From the NCBI GenBank assembly GCA_905183005.1, contig CAJJDO010000025.1, positions 342,667 through 406,666 of the forward strand: DNA of 64,000 nucleotides, given 5' to 3'. Made by a program: the position numbers and the translations under genes. This stretch comes from Paramecium pentaurelia. Its lineage: Eukaryota; Ciliophora; Oligohymenophorea; Peniculida; Parameciidae. How positions within the stretch are numbered: the first letter of the stretch is position 1; each line of letters opens with the position of its first letter. Positions 50,906-63,347 of this stretch are shown piece by piece. The notes beneath the pieces are model-generated. The model was not told the origin of the DNA and ran no database searches. It worked only from the letters and a program-made list of their open reading frames with translations.

Positions 50906-52328
50906 ATGAACGTTTGCAGTTCACGATATTGCCAATATAACTTAAGTATTGGTTAGATGGTTCCTATCCCTAAAAATAGGATTTATTGTCCATTTTGTAA
51001 AACGACTTATTATTGTTCTCAAAGATGCAGAGATATAGACTGGTAAGAATAAAAATTAAATGTTTAGGACTTCAGGACATAAATCATAATGTATTCCAGA
51101 GAAAATGATTAATTCTCAAGAGATATCTAATAGTGATAAGGTTTCAACTTTAAGACAAATGAAGAGAACATCAGAAGAATTTGAGTTAATTTATGATTAT
51201 CCATAATTGGGAAAGGGAAGTTTTGGAGCAGTTAAATTAGTAAAAGACAAAACTAATGAATAATTGTATGCAATGAAGATTGTACATATTAAATAAAAAA
51301 TACAAGATTAACAAGAAAGATATATTTGAGTATTGTTCTATAGAGAATTTAAAAAGAGAGATAAGAATACAACGTAAACTTTATCATCCTAATATCACTC
51401 AACTTTATCATTATTTTGAAGATAAGGATAGTGTATATTTGATATTAGAATATGCAGAACATGGTTCTTTGTTTTAATATTTAAGAAGGAGAGGAAGACT
51501 TAGCGAAGATGAAGCTATGAAGTTTTTTAAGTAAACTTGTTTAGGAATATAATATTTACATCAATAGGATATAATTCATAGAGATTTAAAAGTATTATTA
51601 TTTTCATTATTATAAAGCCTGAAAATATTTTGTTAGATTATTAAGATAATGTAAAAATATGTGATTTTGGTTGGTCAGCTGAAAATTTAGGATCAGTTAA
51701 AAGAAATACTTTTTGTGGAACTATAGATTATATGGCTCCAGAAATGATAGAAGATAAATCTCATGATTACACATTAGATATTTGGTGTTTAGGTGTATTA
51801 TTATATGAATTATTACATGGACATGCTCCCTTTGATGGTAAGAATGATATTGAGAAATGTTAGAATATAGTCAAAGTTCAATATTAAATTGATGGATCAT
51901 TAACAAAAGAAGCTAAAGAATTAATAAAGAGTTTAATCACATATAAATAGTAAGATAGACTCAGTCTATCATTAATATTAAATCACAAATGGTTTAAACT
52001 TTATTCATAGAATCATTCAAATCAAATCAAACATGGACGAAATAAAACATATAATGCCTATTCAATTCATTCTCAACCTTAATACCTCAATAAATCAACT
52101 GCATCATCATAATCTTCAGTAATTAGGAATCATATAATGACTCACGAAACATAGAATGATACATCAATTGAAATGAATGTTTAGAGATTCAGTAGAAACT
52201 CAGATTTGCAAAGAAAATAAATCAGATCATAAACATCATAATCAATTGATAATGAATCATTTATGCATAAAATTTTAGTAGCTTTAGGTTGTGTTAAAAG
52301 AGAGTAACCATAAAATAAAAATTATTGA
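50906..52328 (+). CDS. Aurora-type Ser/Thr kinase with N-terminal MYND zinc finger, 448 aa
   Basis: ATG 50906-50908 to TGA 52326-52328, with introns 51043-51067, 51282-51306 (25 nt each) and 51592-51617 (26 nt); 449 codons. Residues 4-54 are a MYND-type finger: Cys4, Cys9, Cys28, Cys31, Cys37, Cys41, His50, Cys54 with YCSQRCRDIDW-TSGHKSQC spanning the first intron. The kinase domain follows: GKGSFGAV, YAMKI lysine, HRDLKPEN (broken by the third intron), DFGWS, the activation loop RNTFCGTIDYMAPEM, and a final DRLS motif. DFGWS and CGT(I/L)DY.PEM are Aurora signatures; related polo/ULK-type kinases lack the W. The C-terminal 100 residues are Ser/Asn/Gln-rich. All catalytic residues are present, so it should be active. 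Aurora kinases act in spindle, cilium and chromosome control. Confidence 0.88.
51043..51067 (+). other. 25-nt intron joining the MYND finger to the kinase
   Basis: GTAAGAATAA...GTTTAG. Splicing it completes Trp46 and the His50/Cys54 zinc ligands and puts the finger in frame with the kinase. Without splicing, the upstream frame runs to a TGA and loses the last two ligands. This intron therefore decides that the two domains are one protein. Confidence 0.8.
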
Positions 52329-52728
52329 ATGTACTTATATCTATTATTTTAATATCAAAAATTTTATTGGTATTTTTACTAATTATTAAATTATACATAA
52401 AAATTCTTTAAAAAAAAGTCAACATAATTATAAAAGATGATAAAGATCTTAAATGCAAAGATAATTTATAAAGGCTTAAAATTTAAGAATTTTAATTAAG
52501 GCTTTAAATGTAATCCAACAAAAATATTCTTTTATAGGTTATGAATTTAAAAAAATGATATTGATTATATATTATTGTTTTGAATTTTACTTATTTTATT
52601 TATTGATGCAAAAATTAGTAGAAGCTGTTAATTCTCAAATGATTATCTCAATTTAATATTTTTTTCAATCTAATAAACTCTAACAAGTCATGTTATATAA
52701 TATATGGATTATTATTATATATTTTCTT
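52329..52728. other. Intergenic or 5' leader of the carboxypeptidase gene
   Basis: No separate gene. From ATG 52606-52608 a frame (MQKLVEAVNSQ...) runs in phase into the carboxypeptidase start at 52729, so translation could begin about 41 codons earlier. The sequence has a hydrophobic, low-complexity character (NIWIIIIYF) more like AT-rich leader than protein. Confidence 0.35.
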
Positions 52729-55268
52729 ATGTAATTTTATGGTTTACTTCCTGCTCCAAATCCTTTAGTTTAAGCTGCTGATCCTGACATTAAATTAAAA
52801 ATGTATAAATATAAATGAATAAGTGGATAGATAAAGAAGAAAGATGGATATGATGAAAGTGATTCAGCATTTAATATGTGGGATTACTTTAGTGATAATA
52901 AACATAATCTGATTTATCAACGCTTTGATAATTATCCATGGTCCATGATTCCATTAAATAATCATCGGTTTGCTGCCTCATGTTTCTTTGATTGCAAAAA
53001 ACTCTTGGCTTTAAATAAAGAAATAAGACTAACAGAATTTACATCAATTTTAAATAAAAACCTTTATCCCTCTACAATGAAAAAAAAGGAATAAAAATAA
53101 ATGAATCTAGAATAAGATAGTAAGAAATATAATGGACTTAAATTTGATTCTAATTTTGAAAGTGGGAACTTGTTTACATCATATAAAGTTGGGTTAAATG
53201 AATATGATTTGATGATGTAAAATGACACAAATACTAAAGGAAATACTTAATGGTTTTATTTTTCAGTAGAAAACACAGTAAAAAATAGTGTGGTTACTTT
53301 TAATATCATAAACTTTGTAACTTATAAATTGTTATCAAGTTTTGTAGACAAAATGTGATTCATTATTTAATATGGGGTAAAGACCTGTAGTTTTTTCTAT
53401 AAAATGTAATAAATTAAAAGGAACTGGATGGGTTAAAGCTGGATATAATATAAACTACTTCAGAAATAAATTTAAGAGAGAAAATAGCTCTCTTAAAACT
53501 TATTATACTCTTTCATTTAGTTATAAATTTGAACATTCTAATGATAAAATTTATTTCGCTTAATGTTATCCTTATACTCATTCCTAATTATATAATTTTA
53601 TAGAAAGATCAATTCGACCTAATAAAGTACTAAATAATAATTAAAATAGTTTGCTGTAGTATAAGAGTTATGTAAAACAATATCAAAATTGCCCTGTCCA
53701 TTGATTATTATAGGAAATGGTAAGAAGGCAATAGTCTTTTTGGCTAGATAACATCCAGGAGAAACCCCTAGTTCATTTACTTTAGAGGGCACAATTGAAT
53801 TTTTGATGAGTAATTGTATGGAAGCAGAAGTCTTGAGGAATAATTTTACTTTCTATATAATTCCTATGATAAATCCTGATGGAGTTGTTTTTGGAAATTA
53901 TCGATGTAATCTTTATGGGACTGATCTCAATAGAATATGGATTAGTCCTCATAAAGAATTGCATGATTCTGTTTGGTATGTAAGAGAATTAATTAAATAA
54001 ATCAATTAATCAGGAGAATTAAATTTAATTATTGATTTTCATGGTCATTCAAAAAAGTACAATTAATTTAATTTTTTAGATTTAATAGTTTTTATTATGC
54101 TAATAGTTTTTGTGATGAATAAAAATTGCTACCATTTATAAGTTGTAATTTATCAAAAATGATTAATCTAAGGGATTGTTCTTTTAGTATACATGAAAGC
54201 AAGAAAAAGACTGCAAGAGTAGCATTATAATAAGAAGTCAAAAATTATTTCACTTACACCCTGGAGATCTCTTTTCATGCTTTTCGAAAATTAGGACCTC
54301 AAGATTTTACTGAATGTTCATATAAGTAATTAGGTGAAGATGTTGCCTTATCAATATTTAAATTATTTGAAAATTCAATGGTAAAATCTAGCATATTGCC
54401 TAGAGCCTTAACCTAATAATAAAATGATGAATTAGATAATTTAATAAAATATTGTGATTTAAGTTAACTTTAAATAGGTGAAGATGATTCAGGAAGTGAT
54501 TCAAATCCAGAAGAAGATGTTCTTTAAGAATAAGAACTCTTTTCATTTATTGATTAAAAGAAATAAAACAAAATAGTTATATAGACCAAGAAAAAGTTAA
54601 ACAAAATTGACAAGGCATCTTAAACTGACATTTAACATTATTAAAATCTTATGTTAGAAGAGAAAGTTTTGTAAAGAATTGAAGAATAAGTTAAATCCAT
54701 CAGAAAACCTAACTCTGATATTCTTGGATTTTAAAACATTTAAGAAATTATAACTAACTATCAAGATGTTCCATTATAGGAAGGTTTAACAAACTCATTT
54801 TAATAAACTGATATTTCTTTATAATAAATCTTAGGCAAGATGTAGGTTTATCATGTTAGAGTTTCGAACAAGTAATTTTTTATTTTATTTAGAAATACCA
54901 TGTTTTAGAACTAATTTACCACTTAATCAAACAAACCAGTTGTTATAATTCTCAAAAACCCATATTCTAAACAATAAATGCAATCAAAATAAGAGACAAC
55001 ACCATAACATTAAGAATTGTTATCTATCAAAAATAGAAGGAGAATAACATCTCTTACAGGAAGACCTTCAATTGATTATAAAAGATTATCTCGTGAGAGA
55101 TAATATAGCATCTAATAATCTCAATAAGATAGAAATTAAGCTATCAGTTTCACATAATAACAAGTTTCACCTCAAAACTTTTTAAGTTAAGATGCTACTT
55201 TTGAAAAAATTGCAAATATAAGTAAAACCAAGTTTTATGATAAATAAATGCTTAAAAATTTGTTTTGA
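52729..55268 (+). CDS. Cytosolic carboxypeptidase (CCP/AGBL, M14 family), 813 aa
   Basis: ATG 52729-52731 to TGA 55266-55268; introns 52803-52823 (21 nt), 53317-53347 (31), 53627-53649 (23) and 54057-54079 (23) leave exactly 814 codons. The N-terminal CCP domain (about 100-270) has FESGNLFTSYKV, TQWFYFSVEN and DSLFNMGQRPVVFS. The M14 peptidase has zinc ligands His317/Glu320 in HPGE, the substrate-binding DLNR (374-377), zinc His413 in FHGHS, and the catalytic Glu480 in TLEISFHAF. All are intact, so it should be active. CCPs remove glutamates from tubulin tails, reversing TTLL action. The C-terminal ~300 residues are Gln/Ser-rich and poorly conserved. The first intron ends AAG, not TAG. It ends 21 bp before the next gene. 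Confidence 0.9.
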
Positions 55269-55289
55269 TTTTATATTAATTTTATCAAA

Positions 55290-56140
55290 ATGGGATTAAT
55301 ATCATACTATTGTCTTATTGTTGTTGTCTTTATAGGTCTGATTATTTATGATTTATTGTTTTACACTACTTATACATATGACATTTGCCCACCTATTGAA
55401 TATACAAGTGCACGTTTACTTTTTTATGATCCTGATTAATCATTAGAATAAATCAATTATTTGGTAGCATCATAAACTACAACTGATAACACTACTACTA
55501 CAGATAATACTACTACTACAGATAATACTACTACAACTGATAATACTACAACCGCTGATTCAAATGTGAGTGATACTTCTATGGCAAATTCATTAGTAAT
55601 CTAATTAAAATAAGAAAGGTTACACTCCCATTTATAATTATATTACTTTATTGTGGTGTGATAGGTTTAATTTTCTTAGCTATGCTTGGTATTTATTGTT
55701 TTGGTAAAATGCCAAGTGAAAAATTTGGAAATTTAAGTATTTTTATATAATTTATTCTGAAGATATGTGTTGGGCTTGTTTAGGTATTTACGTAAGAAAT
55801 TTTGCCGTCTTGACTAGGCTTCTCTCTTGGGTTGGTTTATTATTAATGGCAATTTAAGCTATCATTACAATTACAAATGAAGAATGTTAAACTGCCATAC
55901 ACGAATACAAATAAAATAAAAAAATTTATTATGTGGTAATTCTAAACTTATTTTAAGGAAGGAGCTATGTATGATTCTTCAATTTTATTAATAATTGTTA
56001 ATTTATGTTTTTGGGGGGCAACACACTGTCTTTTACCATCTTTAAAGCTTCTAATAGACTCAGAATCTTTTCTATATGAACCATTTGATAGAAGCAAAGG
56101 TTTGGCATATTGGTTTTGTTGTATAATGCTAGGACCTTGA
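55290..56140 (+). CDS. Small multi-span membrane protein with Thr/Asp/Asn repeat, 259 aa
   Basis: ATG 55290-55292 to TGA 56138-56140; introns 55596-55618 (23 nt), 55737-55762 (26) and 55936-55957 (22) leave 260 codons. Hydrophobic spans are near residues 5-25 (YCLIVVVFIGLIIYDLLF), 105-128 (PFIIILLYCGVIGLIFLAML), 150-180 (WVGLLLMAIQAIITIT) and 205-225. Between the first two spans lies an outward-looking tract with TTTDN repeats (residues ~62-90), probably glycosylated if luminal. Cysteines NMCWACLG follow the second span. No family recognised. The first intron is the least certain: it must end AAAG to keep frame. Confidence 0.7.
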
Positions 56141-58832
56141 AAATTCTTTAATTTTTATACCAATTTATCATTAATAACTATTATATTCTCTAATCCTAAT
56201 TAATCTGTAAAAAACTTTTTTGTATAAATTTTAAAGCCATATGATGAACATTTTACATCTTAATTGTAAAATATTTTGTTATAAACAAATTATACAAATT
56301 TGAAATGTTCATTAATTTATTAGAATAATTATCATATTCTAAATAAAATTTAAGATAATTTAGAATAGTATAACAATTATATTATATATTTATTTTTAAT
56401 ATTATTTTATTAGAAAAACGAACATTTTAATTTTTATCAAATTATTAAAATAGAAATTTACATTTCACTTTTTTCAATTATAATTATGTTTATCTAATAA
56501 ATCAAATAAGGTATGCTCTTCATTTACTAAATCTTTTTTTTCAGTCATCCAATTATTATGAAGGCTTCATTAATTAAAAGGGGCAAATTAAATTATTTTA
56601 ATTATCATAATTCATTTTCATTTTGTGAACAATAAAAATAATTTCATATACTGTTAAAATTTATTTTCAAATTTTGGATTATTGAATTAGTTTTAAATTC
56701 AATTTCACACTTAAACATTTCGGTTTACTTTTATAACATTATGTGATTCTAAAATTATTCTAAAAATTATATAAAATCATTCTGTTACCCTAATAATTAC
56801 TATTTATGAAATCTAAATGTAATTACATATATTTGAGAATTTAACCATTCACAAAAAATAGGTTTTAAAAGTTGCACTAAATAGAATTAATCGTGGGTTT
56901 ATTCCACCAAATCAGACAGATATGAATTCTAATTAAGCATATTTTTCTTAGTTAAAATAGTTAAAGAACTGCTTTTTTTTAGCACCTTTCAAGCTTAGGT
57001 TCATCTAAAAAATGAATGAATAGATGATTCAATCTTAGTTTAATTGTAATTTATGCTAATAAATTATTAACTTAGAAAATTAGTGAGAAAATTTATTTTA
57101 AATTATGCATATTGGTTCAGAAAGATGACTATGTTTAGAGTTTCCATCTTAAGTAACTAAAAAAACTCAATATTTCAAATTTCTATCTAGAATACTTCTT
57201 GGGATTTTTACTAATTCAAGAATTTATTTGACGATCATTTATTGCCCTCTATTAAGATTTAGAAGGTATTTTTCTTTGATAATTTTCGACTATTCGAACT
57301 TATTAACAAAATGCAACAATCTTAAAAGCATAGAGTAGAAATCCCAACAGGTTTTTAGCTTTTTGGAAGAAGAGGTTAAATAAATTAGAGTAAATTAGAG
57401 ATGTGTTCCAGTGTTCTTGCCTCTAAGCTTAATATTTGATTAGTTTTGTTATTCGCTTTTTATTTTTTTTTACTTTTGGGTCAACAGTATTTAATAATTT
57501 TATGATTCATTAAACTTCAATATCCGTGCCCACTAATCAATTCAAGTTTTTATGATAACCTTTTTAGTTTTTGGCTATAGTGTACTAATTTTTTTCAATT
57601 TTTTTATTAAATTAGATAGAAAGTAGTGAAGTAATAAATATTAATTAATTGTAGATATCTGATTATGATGAAACTTATGAATAACCTCAAATTTGTTAGC
57701 TTGCTTAACCATCAATAAANTACTGTTAAAATTTATTTTCAAATTTTGGATTATTGAATTAGTTTTAAATTCAATTTCACACTTAAACATTTCGGTTTAC
57801 TTTTATAACATTATGTGATTCTAAAATTATTCTAAAAATTATATAAAATCATTCTGTTACCCTAATAATTACTATTTATGAAATCTAAATGTAATTACAT
57901 ATATTTGAGAATTTAACCATTCACAAAAAATAGGTTTTAAAAGTTGCACTAAATAGAATTAATCGTGGGTTTATTCCACCAAATCAGACAGATATGAATT
58001 CTAATTAAGCATATTTTTCTTAGTTAAAATAGTTAAAGAACTGCTTTTTTTTAGCACCTTTCAAGCTTAGGTTCATCTAAAAAATGAATGAATAGATGAT
58101 TCAATCTTAGTTTAATTGTAATTTATGCTAATAAATTATTAACTTAGAAAATTAGTGAGAAAATTTATTTTAAATTATGCATATTGGTTCAGAAAGATGA
58201 CTATGTTTAGAGTTTCCATCTTAAGTAACTAAAAAAACTCAATATTTCAAATTTCTATCTAGAATACTTCTTGGGATTTTTACTAATTCAAGAATTTATT
58301 TGACGATCATTTATTGCCCTCTATTAAGATTTAGAAGGTATTTTTCTTTGATAATTTTCGACTATTCGAACTTATTAACAAAATGCAACAATCTTAAAAG
58401 CATAGAGTAGAAATCCCAACAGGTTTTTAGCTTTTTGGAAGAAGAGGTTAAATAAATTAGAGTAAATTAGAGATGTGTTCCAGTGTTCTTGCCTCTAAGC
58501 TTAATATTTGATTAGTTTTGTTATTCGCTTTTTATTTTTTTTTACTTTTGGGTCAACAGTATTTAATAATTTTATGATTCATTAAACTTCAATATCCGTG
58601 CCCACTAATCAATTCAAGTTTTTATGATAACCTTTTTAGTTTTTGGCTATAGTGTACTAATTTTTTTCAATTTTTTTATTAAATTAGATAGAAAGTAGTG
58701 AAGTAATAAATATTAATTAATTGTAGATATCTGATTATGATGAAACTTATGAATAACCTCAAATTTGTTAGCTTGCTTAACCATCAATAAATGTACAATA
58801 AATAATAATATTTATTATTTTATAAAATCACG
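56141..58832. other. Non-coding region with a direct duplicate and single N
   Basis: Bases 56649-57719 recur at 57721-58791 (offset 1072) across a lone N at 57720, an unmerged contig overlap. No gene is supported. The longest plausible frame (57312-57440, starting MQQSQKHRVEIP) has no recognisable motif. This is the longest non-coding stretch in the otherwise compact right half, even after discounting the duplicate. Confidence 0.6.
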
Positions 58833-59115
58833 TTAGCTGGTAGGACATCATTATAGATTAGTGAATCTAGATGAACTTATCCTATGTTTTTCAAATATTA
58901 ACAATCATATATGTCAGTCAAAGAATACAGTTTTGGTTTGATTACAACAAATCTCAAAAGTATATTTGTTGAAAGGGAAAATGAGAATAATAGAAGTTAT
59001 GAGTGAATTAATAAATTTAGGATATTTGTTTCTTTCAACCTTAATATTCTCTGTAAGGACAACCTTTTTAACTTTTAGTGGGTAGTGAATGAAGATAGAG
59101 TGAAGGATATATGAG
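58833..59115 (+). pseudogene. Possible decayed gene fragment
   Basis: Plus-strand sequence from about 58833 reads as protein-like pieces (TLAGRTSLQISESR, then TYPMFFKYQQS and MSVKEYSFGLITTN, then IFVSFNLNILCKDNLFNFQW) that need a TGA at about 58875 to be ignored and an 18-nt intron (59003-59020) to join. The family is not recognised. It could be a small gene starting at the ATG near 58887, but the in-frame TGA suggests decay. Confidence 0.25.
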
Positions 59116-59333
59116 AAACAGTGACTTGAAAAATTTAGCCATATATATATATTAATGAATTTGAAATATTGGAGGAAATGAAAAAAAAATCAACTAAAAA
59201 TAATCTAATTTAGTAGATTATTAATAGAAGGTAGATTGAACAATTTTAGCTATAACTCTTTATTTTAAATAATATTTTATTCTCAATAATTTTTTCGGTT
59301 TAAATTAAATAATATTTTAACTTAAAATTCAAA

Positions 59334-60656
59334 ATGGGAAATACCATTGTGTTAGAAAATGAAGACTACCTATAATCCAATATATTAAAGGATAAAATTA
59401 CCTATGTTAACTCTAAGTAACATAAGTATTTAGGATAGATTCAATTATGGAAAAATAAATTAAATCCACAAGAGTGGATATTTTCGAAAGTATAAATTGT
59501 TTTTAAGCAAGATAAGATTTCTTAGATTGATATTGATTGTCATTTAATACATTCTTAACATGCTTAAAGAAAATAAATGTAACATGAATATTTATTGAAA
59601 TATTATGGTTGTACAATTAAAGAGCAAACATTTTAAGGAATAATTAAAGAATTTAGAATTTATTATGAATTTTTACCAACCAATTTATCAATGGTCATTA
59701 AAGATCATCAATATTAAGGCTAATATGTTAAAGAGTCTTTTATTTGGAAAGTAATTAAAATATTTCTATAAGTTAATCACTTAAATTTCGATTGTATTTT
59801 CTTATCTAGATAGTAAGAATAAATATCACTCCAATATCAACTTTGATAGTCTCTTTTTTGATTAAGCTCATAATGTGAAAATTTTAGTATAACCTAATTT
59901 AAAAATAGTATCATGGGGCTCTACCAAAATTATTATCCATTTATGCTTAAACGTTAGGAAATTATAATTCGAACATTTCTTTAAGTCCTTAATAGATGAA
60001 GGATTATTAAAATCAGTCAACATATTCATAAATAAATCCTTTCAAATAGGATTCTTATTCGTTTGGAATACTTTTAGTATCTATAATGAGTGGTAAAGGT
60101 AATATTTTACAAATAATTTTAAGATCTAACAATGTATACAGACTTTTATAAGGAAGTTATACATTATTAGCGAATTTTAAATATATTGGGATCTGCATTT
60201 CAATATTATTCTTAATCTTTGATAAATATAGTAGTTAGCTTATTATAATATGACGATTCAAAAAGACCAAATATTTCTTAAATATTTAAAGTAAAGATCC
60301 ATAAATAACCAATTCTCTTATATCAACCACAATAATAGACTCTTTAATAACCTCAAACAATTAATATTTATAGAATGGATAAAAATCAATCTTATTCTAC
60401 TCAAAATCATATATATAATAATCAGAATTAATACCTTCTGATCTCACCAAATAAAAAGGCTCTTTCTATTACAAATAACACATTAGTATACTCTTCACCA
60501 ATAAAAACCTCAACAAGAACATCATATGAATATCCTAAATAATTTTAATTAGTTAATGGATTTTTTACTCCTAAGGCAAAATAATCTAGAAGTCTATCTT
60601 ATAGATTTCTTACAAGTAGAAACATTAGTAAAATTTAATCACCTTATATAAAATGA
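59334..60656 (+). CDS. Protein pseudokinase, 415 aa
   Basis: ATG 59334-59336, introns 59751-59772 (22 nt), 59887-59908 (22), 60093-60123 (31), TGA 60654-60656; 416 codons. The fold is kinase-like: the N-lobe is degenerate (no Gly-rich loop or VAIK lysine seen; LLKYYGCTIKEQTFQGIIKEF corresponds to beta4-beta5). The catalytic loop region reads SYLDSKNKYHSNINFDSLFF, with HSN where HRD is expected, and the DFG position reads YHG after VKIL. The C-lobe is well kept (LSPQQMKDY, QDSYSFGILLVSIMSG, YDDSKRPNISQIF). Without HRD Asp and DFG Asp it should not transfer phosphate. The C-terminal ~115 residues are Ser/Gln/Asn-rich. It begins MGNT, so N-terminal myristoylation is conceivable. Role unknown. 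Confidence 0.8.
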
Positions 60657-60695
60657 TGATTTGATAAAATATATACTGAATATTTTTAATATTCT

Positions 60696-61841
60696 TCAAT
60701 ATTATTAATATTTATTATTGGATTTGGTAACAGTTGTTGTTTTAAATTCTGTTATAGGTTTAGTTTCAATTTTGCTTTTGAGATCAGTGAATTCTTTTTA
60801 GTATGTTTCAGGTAAATATTTAGATCCTCTTTATAATTAAGAAGCAGATGTATTATTTTGTAATTGTGAATTTCTCACTTCATAAGTCTAGTTAACTTTC
60901 TAATTAATCTAATCCAATTTAGAACTTATTGACTCCCTAGGATTTAGTGGATCTTATGCAGAAGAGTATTCATATACATCAGTTTTTCCATTTACTGTGG
61001 AGACTACTTATTTCCTTACTTCAGTTGGTTTGTTAGTTCCTTTACTTTCTACAGTATAAGTAGTTGTCTTTTAATAATTTGAGGTTTGAGGTTGGAGTTA
61101 TTATTGATATTATGTCTAAGGCATTTAATAAGTAGTAGGTCCAGATGGCGGTAATTTTGATGGTTGGAATGATTATTATTGTGTGAGTTAATCTTCTAGA
61201 ATGGCAATTTGTTGTTATTATTATTAAACTTTATTTGAGAGACTATTCATCTTTGATCTTAATTCATCATTTTCATGTTGTAAATCATCAATATGTGCAT
61301 GTAATTAATCAATTTCATTTGGTTTTATTGAATATTAATTTGCTTTTTCGAGTTCTTTTTACAATCGTACTACCTCATCACATTGTTTTTAATAGCGATT
61401 AACATAATCAAGCTTTTATAATCTTTCATCCTTCAATTCTTTATGCACTTTATTTAGTTCTGCCTCTAATTCACCTAATTGTTAATCCTTCATTTATTTA
61501 AATTAATCTAACTTTTATCTTTCCAATTGTAATTTTTGGATTAAGTCTTCATTGCCTTGATTATTTTACTATATATCAATATTTGTATTTTATACCTAAT
61601 TTTATTTACCATATTGTAATTCTTATTACAAATACATTACATCTTAGTTTTTCTATCTAAGAGCTTCTGTCATTCGTTGCAATTCTTGAGTGAGTATCTT
61701 CATCCTCTCAATGCACCCAGTATGTCTTTCATTACTTTAGACAACTTCTTATTTTTAAGGGGATTAAATTGGTTATGAAGCAGAGGCTCTCACATTATCT
61801 TATCTTATTACTGAATTTCTTTTCTCTTATTGATAATTCAT
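60696..61841 (-). CDS. Coiled-coil protein, 381 aa
   Basis: Intronless, ATG 61839-61841 to TGA 60696-60698, 382 codons. A long coiled coil covers about residues 45-225 with regular heptads (ERMKILTQELQRMTEALRQK, LQKLQ, LGELEAELNKVHKELKDERL, IDDLQHENDELRSKMNSLSN). The C-terminal third is Gln/Pro/Thr/Ser-rich (PSKLPPSGPTTYQ..., a TYTVESKG motif) and ends KSNNKYQQY. No membrane span or catalytic motif. The pattern suits a structural or scaffold protein of cytoskeleton, basal body or cortex, but this is inference from shape only. It is arranged tail to tail with the pseudokinase, 39 bp between stops. Confidence 0.75.
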
Positions 61842-62334
61842 TTTATAATATAAATAATTAAAATAATAAATGACTTCTGAATCATAATCTTATGATAATT
61901 ATAGTATACTACAAGATATAAATATAAAAAGTTCATTTTACCTATTATTTTAATTATATATTAGTCAAATATTTCAATTAAAATGAATAAGTCTCATTAA
62001 TATAATTTTTAATAGCCTAAAGATTATTTTAGTATGATACTTTGATGTGCTATATATAAATAATTAAATATATAAAGATTTAATAATTAATTAATCTAAT
62101 AATCTTTGGCCTTGTATTGAATGATATTTTCTCATTATAAATATCTTGAATATTTCTTAATGTGTCTATTGTCTATTTATATGATTAATTTATATACTTA
62201 TTTAATTAAAATAATTTATTTTTAATAATATTTGATGAGAAAAAGGATTATTAGAACTTTATTATAAATCTCATATATGATAATATATAATTTATAACAA
62301 CAAATTTGATAAATAAGACATAGTTGTTATATAA
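61842..62334. other. Intergenic, no gene seen
   Basis: About 490 bp of very AT-rich DNA between the start of the coiled-coil gene and the stop of the next minus-strand gene. No conserved frame or element was recognised. Confidence 0.55.
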
Positions 62335-63312
62335 TCAGAAAATATTACAACAGTGATTTCTATTTTTGAACATGGTATCATTATCGATAATACCCTAATA
62401 TCTTAAATATTTGAATCCATTATTAGAAAATGGCTCCAACATTCTATTTATTACCTCTATCATATCTAATATTTTATGATCTATTTCTTAAATTTCTTCT
62501 TTCAAAGTTTAGATCATCTTTTTTTTTAAATCATTAGTCATATTGAAATATATTGAAATCCTATAATAATATTTTTAGAATTACTGTAACTCATATATAA
62601 TTGGATCATTTGATTCCTCTAGAAATTTAATACGGAGTATCTGATGGTATTCATTTTATTTAATATTCACACAATTATTGCCAATTTACTAGTGATTAAC
62701 TATATTATGATACATAGATCATGTCAAATGAAATAAATTCCAACATTTTATTTTATTAAGTAAATAAAACAAAATTTAGTTTATTTTTGGCATCAAATGG
62801 GAAAGAATGCCATTATTTTGGGTATAATTTTTGATTATCTAAGTACAATTAATAATTATCATCGTTAGGTTAATTAAGTATTAGGATTTCACAAAGTTCT
62901 TTGAGATTTTGTGATTACTATTTAATTTCTATTTATTGGATAATTTCTATGTTGTTTTTTAAATTATTAATTAGTTCATCCAATTACAGTATTTTTAGAT
63001 GCTTAAATTTTATACTATCTAATATTTCTTCAACAAACATGTTCGCAGTAAATTCAATCGAAATGGAAGACCTCTTAAATTATATTTAAATCTTACATTA
63101 GTCAATGGAGTTAAGAAACCCTCTCTTACATTATTCTGACATTCTTTTATAATCTCATTTAATGGATGATCTATAGTAAGTTTTTTAATAAAGGAAACAT
63201 TTTCATTAATTGGATCATTGCATTCAATATTCTAATTTTTCAATGAACACAATAGACTTAACTTTTTCTTGTTTATTTCTTTTGCCTTAGGTGAAAGGAA
63301 ATCAAGCTCCAT
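62335..63312 (-). CDS. Unknown protein with helical C-terminus, 309 aa
   Basis: ATG 63310-63312 (MELDFLSPKAKEINKKKL), introns 63074-63096 (23 nt) and 62689-62713 (25 nt), TGA 62335-62337; 310 codons in frame. No family recognised. The N-terminal quarter has Cys/Asn-rich helical segments (SLLCSLKNQNIECNDP). A central helix is predicted-looking (LQLDELINNLKNNIEIIQQI), followed by a compact region with WHSFPFDAKNKLNFVLF. The C-terminal ~90 residues look like a coiled coil (DLKKKMIQTLKEEIQEIDHK). No signal peptide or membrane span. The frame depends on both introns; the second one has the usual ...CTAG end. Confidence 0.65.
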
Positions 63313-63347
63313 TAAATAATAAATAATATTAAAGTGATAAATAATTC

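Noticed and set aside
53782..53964. 60-codon minus-strand frame
   Set aside because: Antisense shadow of the carboxypeptidase domain.
57312..57440. 43-codon frame starting MQQSQKHRVEIP
   Set aside because: Short, no motif and no intron that extends it; lies in the duplicated non-coding stretch.
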